Shown here piece after piece: positions 58,104 to 64,000 of a DNA stretch of 64,000 bases; the stretch's first letter is position 1; the number at the start of each line of letters is the position of its first letter. The stretch comes from 55-13 sp037190145 (GTDB lineage Bacteria > Armatimonadota > Fimbriimonadia > Fimbriimonadales > Fimbriimonadaceae). Under the pieces are notes generated by a model that searched no databases, had not been told where the DNA came from, and was given only the letters and a program-made list of their open reading frames with translations. The position numbers and the translations under genes were made by a program. The DNA is taken from the NCBI GenBank assembly GCA_037190145.1, contig JBBCJU010000001.1, positions 62,001 through 126,000 of the forward strand, given 5' to 3'.

Positions 58104-60746
58104 CTACTTCAAAGGATTTGCAGTGTACAGCTCAAATCCGCCCGAAACCGGAACAAGCAACTGTCGGCCATCATCACTCAGCCACGGCCGCGCCAGCTTC
58201 TGCGCTCCCAGGTTAGAGCCAGATACGGCGTCAAACAGTTCGATACTTCCACCTTGAGCCTCTGACCAAGCCAGCAGTCTCGACCCACCCGCCATAAAAC
58301 CAATCGCTACATGGCGTGTCGAAGAGAAGCGCAATTTGCCATCTCGAGTTTCGTAGACCTTGAGACCGCGCTGGTTTGAAGTTGTGTTGGAGACACGTCG
58401 TCCACCGTTGACGGCCACAGCGTCACTTGATTGGGCGAAGACAATCTTCTGCCCAACATTGCTATCCAATAGTCGGACTTGCTGTTGGTCTTCCCGGTTT
58501 CGGCCTCGCAACAGCATCAGATTCGTATCCTGAGAGGTATTGAGAGGATCTCGGAAAAGCGCAATCGTATTGCCGTCCGCGGACGTGATGCCACCTTGCA
58601 ATCGACCCGAGATTTGGAATGATTCAGACTTACCGGTCGATAGATCCATGACCGCAAAGGAACCAATGCCGCCCCCGCCTTGCGCACAAACAATGAGGTT
58701 TCCATTTTGAGCATGGGCATAGTTCAGCGCGCTAACCGGCCCCATATTGGCGGAAAACACTTTAGCCGAATTCGGGTCAACCAGATCTTGAACCATCACG
58801 GTAAGGGTTCCATCCGCTCCCACCATCGTGAGATAGATATACAGAACGCTCTTCCAGTCTGCGGATAGCCGGACAAACGAGTTGGCTGCCTCCTTGATAT
58901 CCCGGATTTTTTGACCAGTCGTCGCATCAAAAATGGTGATTAGGTTGTCTTGGCCCGTTACCGCCAACTTCGAACCATCTGGGCTGAATTGTACGTTACG
59001 TACAACTCCGCTAAAACTCATTTGAGAGCGCTTCGCAAGGCTAACTGCTGATTGAGTAGGAGGCTGAACCGTTCCCTTCTTCTTCAGAGTGATCGTCACT
59101 TTCGCGGGAACGCTGGGGTCAAGCGTCGCAGTTTGTTCCGCAATCTCATAGCCAGTCAATGACGCCCGAATCTCCACCGAAACTGGTGTAAGCGTCTCAA
59201 GGGAGTACTTGGTGGGAGACTTGCCCAGCACGACCCCATCAATTGAAATCTCCGCTCCGGCTGGTTCCGTGACCACCTCTAAAGTAGCCGTCTTGGGCCT
59301 CTCCGGTTCTTTGACCAAAGTGATCGTGAGCTTCGATTCTCTCCCTGTCTTTAGGTCGAGAGTGCGCTCAGCGATCTCATATCCGTCTAGCTTGGCCCGC
59401 ACAACTACAGATTTATCAGCAGGAATCTCAATGTTCTTCGAAAATGGTGAAACGCCAATGTCTTCTCCATCAACCGTTATGGCCGCCCCCGCAGGAGAGG
59501 TCACGATAGTGAGCTTGGCGGGCTTCGGTTTTGGAGGTTCCTTTAGCTTCTTAAGTTTCTCGTCAACCTTGGTCTCTCGTTTCGGTTTGAGTTCTACTTG
59601 CTTCTCTCGTGGTTCGTAGCCATCAAGTTCAAGGCGGACCTTAATCTTCTGGTTCTTATCAAGCTCGTACTCCTTGTTAAAAGGAGTCTCCCCCATGTGG
59701 ATTCCATCTATGGTGACCTTGGCGCCCGAAGGATTGGACTTCACCGAAAGCTTGGCGATCTCTGGTTTTTTCTCCGGTTTCGTGTTACCCGCATCCGTTC
59801 CCTTGTACTCGCCCGCCGAAGATTTCTCTCCTGCACCAAAGAACAGCATCTGGCCTTCAGTAAAGAACTGGTTGATCTGGGGAATTTGTCGTCCCTTCGA
59901 GTCTCGAACAACCTTATCTTGGATGGAAGAGAACAGATCGAGCATGGAGAACACTCGCTGTTTCTCTTGGGCTCTCTTGCGCAGTTCCGTAATCAGGTTA
60001 AACGTGAAAATTCCGTGTCGCTTCTCGTCCGTTTCCCAAGTCTTTTGCCCCTTTCCACCCGCCGCAATTGCTTGGCGGGAGTTCATGGTCAGGTAAGCGG
60101 CTAAAGGATTGGCCTCATCCCATAACGAGCGCGGTCGGGTGAGGAGGCCGCTAAAGCATGCGTCCGCTATAACCGCAACGTGTTTAGCCGGACTTGCATC
60201 AAGCCGATTCCAGACTTCCTGCATGGGAAGACTAGTCGCTTCATAGGGACCAATATCGTTTGGATTCTCCAGACTGACTTTGGCATCTGTGGGAATAAGG
60301 AAACCACGATCTGAGCCATCAGAAGCTTTGACTGTCTGACCGTGTCCGCTAAAGTAAACAACAATCCGATCATCTGGGCGGATTCGATTTCGATCACCCA
60401 GATCATCCAGGGCAGCCAATATGCTTTTTAGCGTTGCTTTTTCATCGGTCAAAACAGTGACGTTTTGGGCCGGGAAGCCATAAAAATCCACCAATGTTTG
60501 GCGCATCCCTTCCGCATCGTTCACCGCATATTTCAGCTGAACGCCCTTTGGAAGGTTGGGATATTTGTTCACCCCAATGATCAAAGCGTGCGACCCAGTG
60601 TAGACGGGCAGCCCAGCCGGAGCCGATACCCGTGTAAGAACTAAGTCGCGGGAATTCTCTTGGGCAGTTGCGGTACCCGCAAGCATCGACAGACAGAACG
60701 CGAGGAACAGCGTTCCGATGTGGGTTAAGAAGTTCCTCGCTTTCAT
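58104..60746 (-). CDS. exported caspase-family peptidase with PEGA repeats and WD40-like propeller
   Basis: 880 aa. A Sec signal peptide (FLAFCLSMLAGTATAQ) is followed by a C14 caspase/metacaspase-like domain (about 45-300). The catalytic dyad is intact: His135 in YFSGHG and Cys197 in DACFSG, with HALIIGVNKYPN at the first strand. Three PEGA domains follow (about 333-400, 405-480 and 485-555; SNPSGAKVTIDG, SPAGAAITVDG, EPAGAEISIDG), then a WD40-like propeller (about 575-880) with VQFSPDGSKLAVTGQDN. PEGA modules are thought to bind cell-wall or surface ligands, so it probably acts in the periplasm or on the surface. Substrate unknown. Confidence 0.92.
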   Translation of the reverse strand: MKARNFLTHIGTLFLAFCLSMLAGTATAQENSRDLVLTRVSAPAGLPVYTGSHALIIGVNKYPNLPKGVQLKYAVNDAEGMRQTLVDFYGFPAQNVTVLTDEKATLKSILAALDDLGDRNRIRPDDRIVVYFSGHGQTVKASDGSDRGFLIPTDAKVSLENPNDIGPYEATSLPMQEVWNRLDASPAKHVAVIADACFSGLLTRPRSLWDEANPLAAYLTMNSRQAIAAGGKGQKTWETDEKRHGIFTFNLITELRKRAQEKQRVFSMLDLFSSIQDKVVRDSKGRQIPQINQFFTEGQMLFFGAGEKSSAGEYKGTDAGNTKPEKKPEIAKLSVKSNPSGAKVTIDGIHMGETPFNKEYELDKNQKIKVRLELDGYEPREKQVELKPKRETKVDEKLKKLKEPPKPKPAKLTIVTSPAGAAITVDGEDIGVSPFSKNIEIPADKSVVVRAKLDGYEIAERTLDLKTGRESKLTITLVKEPERPKTATLEVVTEPAGAEISIDGVVLGKSPTKYSLETLTPVSVEIRASLTGYEIAEQTATLDPSVPAKVTITLKKKGTVQPPTQSAVSLAKRSQMSFSGVVRNVQFSPDGSKLAVTGQDNLITIFDATTGQKIRDIKEAANSFVRLSADWKSVLYIYLTMVGADGTLTVMVQDLVDPNSAKVFSANMGPVSALNYAHAQNGNLIVCAQGGGGIGSFAVMDLSTGKSESFQISGRLQGGITSADGNTIALFRDPLNTSQDTNLMLLRGRNREDQQQVRLLDSNVGQKIVFAQSSDAVAVNGGRRVSNTTSNQRGLKVYETRDGKLRFSSTRHVAIGFMAGGSRLLAWSEAQGGSIELFDAVSGSNLGAQKLARPWLSDDGRQLLVPVSGGFELYTANPLK

Positions 60747-60752
60747 TTCAGG

Positions 60753-61895
60753 TTAGTTAATCGACTTGAGCTTTGACTCTAAGGACGCCTTCTGATCTGT
60801 GGGCATTCCATTTACGGCAATCCCTTCATTTAGGATAGCCTTTGCACCCTCAGAATCCTTCTTCGCCAGTTTCAAATCCGCAATTCGCAGATAAGACACG
60901 CCATAGGTTGGGTCATTGGCAATCGCGGCTTTGTACTTCTCCTCTGCTCCCGCAGGATTAGATGCATAGAGTGCATCTCCTTGCTGACGAAGATCAATGG
61001 CCGCAATACGGAGTTCTTCGGCCGTCAGGTCTCGACTTCCAAACTGATCTGACTTCTCTGGATCTAATGAAGTCCGAATCTTCAGGATGAGTTGCTTCGC
61101 CAAAGATTGCGGCGTGAGTCCCCATTCCCGGGCAAACGATTGGTCAGCAGTGATCACAAAGTTCTGTCCTCCCGTCCCAACCACGTATTGCCCTTTCACC
61201 TGTCCAACCTTGAGCATCGTCCACCAAAGTCGATTCGACTTGCTCAGGCTCTGCATTCGGTTAGCAACCACCTGCGCCCGCTTCTTTGCGTCCAGCTTAG
61301 ACGTGCCCGCCAGAACTTCCACTACAGTCTTACTGCGACCATTGATATTGAGATTCACAACGCCAATCGTCTTTCCACCTGGTGCGGTGCGAGAGTCGGC
61401 GGTGAAGGTTGCTTTAGAGTGGATACCCGGAATTTTTCGTTTGACCGTTACCTTGACTGGTGCAGGCTTGGGCTTCGGAGCAGGTTTAGGGGTGGTCTTG
61501 GTCTTTGCCTTGGACGGGCTCTTTGCGGGAGCCGGTTTTGCAGGAGCAGGGGCCGGTGTTCCACCAAGCATCGCCTCGAATCGGCGAAGCTTGTCCATCG
61601 TTCCACCTCGCGTTCCCATGTCTTCATCTTTGGGAATAGTGTCAATGAAGGCAAGCGCAATATCTTCTTCGGTTGCACGAAGGGTGTCAGGTTCCAAATA
61701 GTAGCGGCGTAGGATGGATTCCAATGCCGGAACATCCTTCTTGACTTCCGGAGCTAGCCCTCCCTGAATCTTCTTGAGCCAAGTCAGCGCAACGGTCAGT
61801 TTTTGCTGAGCATCCTGCGCACCGGCAAACATTGCCGCCATGAGCAGGACAAAAACCGTCGCCACTCTCAAAACCGAATTCCTCATACCTTTCAT
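60753..61895 (-). CDS. exported protein with Pro/Ala/Lys linker and TPR-like C-terminus
   Basis: 380 aa. A Sec signal (VLRVATVFVLLMAAMFAGAQ) is followed by a helical domain (30-110), a low-complexity Pro/Ala/Lys linker (about 112-150), a beta-rich domain (150-275) with TFTADSRTAPGGKTIGVVNLN and a QNFVITADQSFAREWGLTPQSLA stretch, and a C-terminal TPR pair (about 305-380, GDALYASNPAGAEEKYKAAIANDP). The antisense frames over the linker are compositional artefacts. It sits between the two caspase-like genes, 6 bases before one and 17 after the other, so it is likely a partner or scaffold. The family is not recognised. Confidence 0.7.
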   Translation of the reverse strand: MKGMRNSVLRVATVFVLLMAAMFAGAQDAQQKLTVALTWLKKIQGGLAPEVKKDVPALESILRRYYLEPDTLRATEEDIALAFIDTIPKDEDMGTRGGTMDKLRRFEAMLGGTPAPAPAKPAPAKSPSKAKTKTTPKPAPKPKPAPVKVTVKRKIPGIHSKATFTADSRTAPGGKTIGVVNLNINGRSKTVVEVLAGTSKLDAKKRAQVVANRMQSLSKSNRLWWTMLKVGQVKGQYVVGTGGQNFVITADQSFAREWGLTPQSLAKQLILKIRTSLDPEKSDQFGSRDLTAEELRIAAIDLRQQGDALYASNPAGAEEKYKAAIANDPTYGVSYLRIADLKLAKKDSEGAKAILNEGIAVNGMPTDQKASLESKLKSIN

Positions 61896-61912
61896 TGTAA
61901 CTTCCTAGTTGT

Positions 61913-63724
61913 TTATCGAATACGTAGATTGAGGGTCTTGGAGGTCCATTCGAGTCTCTTCTTCTCGATTCCATCCACTACCACTTTCAATTGGCGAATC
62001 AAAGCTTCACGAAACTTGGATTCGTCCTTCATGTCCACATCTGGGATTCGCACGGATGACTTGCCGGGAACTAAAATGGCCCGAAGCATCATCCGTCCGT
62101 TCGAACTGTCGTTCTCTATCGTGCCTCCCATTTGGATGGAAGCCGTAATTCTTTGCGAAAACGGAGCGCCCGGTTGCGGAAACGCAATCTGAAGCACACC
62201 ATCCACATCATCGCGATTGAGGAGGAACAACACTGCCTCTTGGTCCACGCCAATGTCTAGATTAAACGTTTCCCCTCTTTGAAGAGAGATCGGATCGGCC
62301 TTCAATTCCACCTTTGGATTCCAAGTTGGAGTTTCGGTTGCACTCAAACGGTACAACCGCGAAACCAGGGAACGAAGTTCGAGATAGCTTCCAAGTCCAC
62401 CATTCAGGCAAGCCCGAAGGTCTTTGCCGGTGTAATCAAACTTCTTTCCCTTGTCCAAATCATCGCCCGTAACGCTGGTCACTAAGCGGTTCTCATTCAT
62501 TCGAACTTGCACAATAACGTCGGGTGGGGCACCACTTGGGGCAAACTCAGAGTTCGGAAGCCTCTCCTTAAGAAATGACTCTAAGTCCTTAGAGGCTTTG
62601 TCATAAGCTTGGATTCGCTTCTTGTCCTCGGTTGGCTCCATGATCTCAATGGCCACTCGGAACTTTCGCTCTCGCTCAGCCTGAATCCGGGCTTGTGCCG
62701 CGATTGCAACCTTACTGTCCGCTGGAAGCTTGGCAACATCTATTCCCCCAAATGCGGGCGCTATGTAGGAAGCCACGTCCATAAGCTCCGGCATTTCTGG
62801 ATAAGGAGCCAGGCCTGGCATGTAGTCCGCCTTTACCTTGTCCTTAAAGTAAGCCTGCGCCTCTCGCATCGCGTCGGCATAAGTCGGGTTCTCGCCTCTA
62901 TTCAAAGCCGCCACGACGCTGTTAACCAACTGATCCGTAAACGCGCCTGACCATCGACTTTCGGCCGAATTCTGAAGCCATTCATAAGCTGACCCTCGGG
63001 CCGGGCAAGCGCTCAAGAATGTTCCGGACGCCTGATAGAGTTTCTGTCGAGCTTCACCAGCAAGCGTAGATTTTCGACTCACCGAGCGTGGAACTGGGTG
63101 ATACTGGCGACCAAAATCGGAGCGAGTCGGGCTCTGGAAACTGCAATCCAAAATGACGGTTACATTCACGCCGCGAGTATCCAGTTGGTCGGCAAACTGC
63201 TCCACTCGTCGGATACGAATATCGGGATCAAGACTGGTCTCGGAGCCATCGAACGGAACCAACGTAGGTTCCATGCCTGTCTTAGCCTGCGGGTTGCTGT
63301 TATCGGGCGCAATTGATCCTCTTCCACTGAAGTAGATCACAACCTCGTCCCCACTTTTGGCTGCTCGGGACACCAATTCCATGTTCCGCACAATCGCCTC
63401 GCGAGTCGCCGCTTCTCGAAGCAGAATCGTGCTCTGAAATCCATAGAAATCCAGCATCCGCTTCATCATATTGACGTCCGTCTGAGCTCCTCGAAGCTGT
63501 TGGGTAGGGGCCGTAATGAAGCTGTATCTATCTATTCCGATAAGAAGAGCGTGGCGTTCAGCAGAGGCAGAAGTTGCCAGTCCGGTCAGCAAGCCCAAAA
63601 GAAGAACGAATCTTGAGTGACTTGGCTTTTGGATTCCTTGATCAAGAGCGGCTTTGCCCGGCCTTCCCCTTTCAGGTCTCCGACTTACCCGAGCAATCCA
63701 ACGATCCAACGGTCCCGCCATCAT
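61913..63724 (-). CDS. pseudo-caspase with DUF4384 domain, exported
   Basis: 603 aa from the ATG at 63724, which overlaps the stop of the upstream gene (ATGA). A longer frame to 63859 would lie within that gene. An N-terminal membrane segment (FVLLLGLLTGLATSASA) comes before the caspase fold (about 57-300; RHALLIGIDRY). The active site is lost: where FSGHG is expected it reads FSGRG (Arg135), and where DCCHSG is expected it reads DCSFQS (Ser195 at the catalytic Cys). The C-terminal third has the DUF4384 block LQRGETFNLDIGVDQEAVLFLLNRDDVDGVLQIAFPQPG. It is probably a non-catalytic regulator or binding protein. Confidence 0.85.
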   Translation of the reverse strand: MMAGPLDRWIARVSRRPERGRPGKAALDQGIQKPSHSRFVLLLGLLTGLATSASAERHALLIGIDRYSFITAPTQQLRGAQTDVNMMKRMLDFYGFQSTILLREAATREAIVRNMELVSRAAKSGDEVVIYFSGRGSIAPDNSNPQAKTGMEPTLVPFDGSETSLDPDIRIRRVEQFADQLDTRGVNVTVILDCSFQSPTRSDFGRQYHPVPRSVSRKSTLAGEARQKLYQASGTFLSACPARGSAYEWLQNSAESRWSGAFTDQLVNSVVAALNRGENPTYADAMREAQAYFKDKVKADYMPGLAPYPEMPELMDVASYIAPAFGGIDVAKLPADSKVAIAAQARIQAERERKFRVAIEIMEPTEDKKRIQAYDKASKDLESFLKERLPNSEFAPSGAPPDVIVQVRMNENRLVTSVTGDDLDKGKKFDYTGKDLRACLNGGLGSYLELRSLVSRLYRLSATETPTWNPKVELKADPISLQRGETFNLDIGVDQEAVLFLLNRDDVDGVLQIAFPQPGAPFSQRITASIQMGGTIENDSSNGRMMLRAILVPGKSSVRIPDVDMKDESKFREALIRQLKVVVDGIEKKRLEWTSKTLNLRIR

Positions 63725-64000
63725 CTTGGTCTCGCACTCCTCACGGAAAACTTGTATAGGTTCCAATAGTAGCGGCTCGTTAAGCTTCCAACGGTTACGC
63801 CACGACTCGATGAAGCGTGGGCAAAGGCATAGGGAATCTCGCCGAACTTCTTCTTCCAAGCCGCAGGAACTTTGCCGATGTAAAGCCCGGTATGACGTGT
63901 TCCGGACGCATCGGTTAATCCGCGCTGAAAAATCACTCGGTCTCCCGAGCCCAGAGAGCGCATATTGGTGGTTGCGTTCTTAAACTGCACCGGATTCGGC
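63721..64000 (-). CDS. NlpC/P60-family (C40) hydrolase, C-terminal part; 5' end beyond window
   Basis: The frame is open to the window edge (codons before 63990 read PNPV), so only the last 93 residues are visible. They contain LGSGDRVIFQRG, HTGLYIGK (the catalytic His position) and FAHASSSRGVTV followed by SLTSRYYWNLYKFSVRSAR, the C-terminal pattern of NlpC/P60 endopeptidases that cut peptidoglycan stem peptides. The catalytic Cys would lie upstream of the window. It overlaps the pseudo-caspase gene by 4 bases, so both are made from one message. Confidence 0.8.
   Translation of the reverse strand, partial: PNPVQFKNATTNMRSLGSGDRVIFQRGLTDASGTRHTGLYIGKVPAAWKKKFGEIPYAFAHASSSRGVTVGSLTSRYYWNLYKFSVRSARPR

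Noticed and set aside
59598..60104. Plus-strand frames of 168 and 140 codons opposite the caspase/PEGA gene
   Set aside because: Both overlap conserved caspase and PEGA motifs on the minus strand and have no protein-like features.
61087..61712. Two plus-strand frames of over 200 codons opposite the Pro/Ala/Lys-linker gene
   Set aside because: They are antisense shadows of a Pro/Ala/Lys-biased coding region; no ribosome sites, compositionally odd, and the minus-strand gene has a signal peptide and fits the operon.
1..64000. tRNA, rRNA, CRISPR arrays, insertion sequences or phage genes
   Set aside because: Reading the gaps showed no cloverleaf-like gene, no regularly spaced repeats, no transposase or integrase and no terminal inverted repeats.

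Overview
The window looks like a piece of a free-living or host-associated bacterial chromosome with intermediate GC. The gene repertoire suggests Armatimonadota, Fimbriimonadales-like. The basis is a PEP-CTERM protein, many Tat-exported glycoside hydrolases, a BTAD/NB-ARC/TPR regulator, DUF3472 and ThuA proteins, and caspase/PEGA/DUF4384 proteins in one place. This assignment is an inference from gene content and was not tested. No rRNA, tRNA, CRISPR array, phage module or insertion sequence was found.

Layout. 1-6.8 kb holds a truncated creatininase-family gene, a DMP19/DUF4375 protein, a frameshifted gene, ThuA, DinB, a ribose-type ABC binding lipoprotein, and a maintenance group (msrB, an LTxxQ-type Gly-rich exported protein, speE, msrA). 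6.8-11.3 kb holds a five-PAS diguanylate cyclase, cutC and a small membrane protein. 11.5-21.9 kb holds a Gfo/Idh/MocA dehydrogenase and a 998-aa BTAD regulator. The regulator is divergent, across a 16-bp perfect palindrome, from a sugar-binding lipoprotein, a GH116 enzyme, a membrane protein and a DUF3472 protein. 21.9-22.7 kb holds a clear cyclic-di-AMP (ydaO/yuaA) riboswitch followed by two small unknown genes. 22.8-30 kb holds GH20 and GH95 enzymes, a nucleotidyltransferase-fold protein and a NahK-like kinase. 30-38.2 kb is mixed: a zinc-ribbon membrane protein, a gene split by an in-frame TAG, an alkaline phosphatase, a DUF433/DUF5615 toxin-antitoxin pair, a GH109 enzyme and a solitary SF1 helicase. 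38.3-46.7 kb holds YceI, an FMN reductase divergent from an HxlR regulator, a PEP-CTERM protein, a tandem GH29 fucosidase, and a MerR/aldo-keto reductase pair with a classical long-spacer MerR promoter. 46.9-53.8 kb holds hisC-aroF, a LuxR-HTH/four-PAS regulator, a HAD hydrolase, an apionate-lactonase-like protein and araD. 53.8-64 kb is one unbroken minus-strand run: NlpC/P60 hydrolase, pseudo-caspase/DUF4384, TPR protein, active-looking caspase/PEGA/beta-propeller protein, an unknown exported protein, then an ABC sugar importer (binding protein plus two permeases).

How the parts may work together. GH20, GH95, two GH29 domains, GH109 and a NahK-like aminosugar kinase together point to foraging on fucosylated, N-acetylhexosamine-rich glycans (mucin-like glycoprotein or extracellular polysaccharide). 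GH116, two sugar-binding proteins and one permease pair (with no local ATPase) add further sugar uptake. Signalling is prominent: c-di-GMP synthesis, c-di-AMP sensing, a PAS-LuxR regulator and a BTAD regulator. The strongest candidates for undescribed biology are the c-di-AMP-controlled two-gene unit and the caspase/pseudo-caspase cluster.
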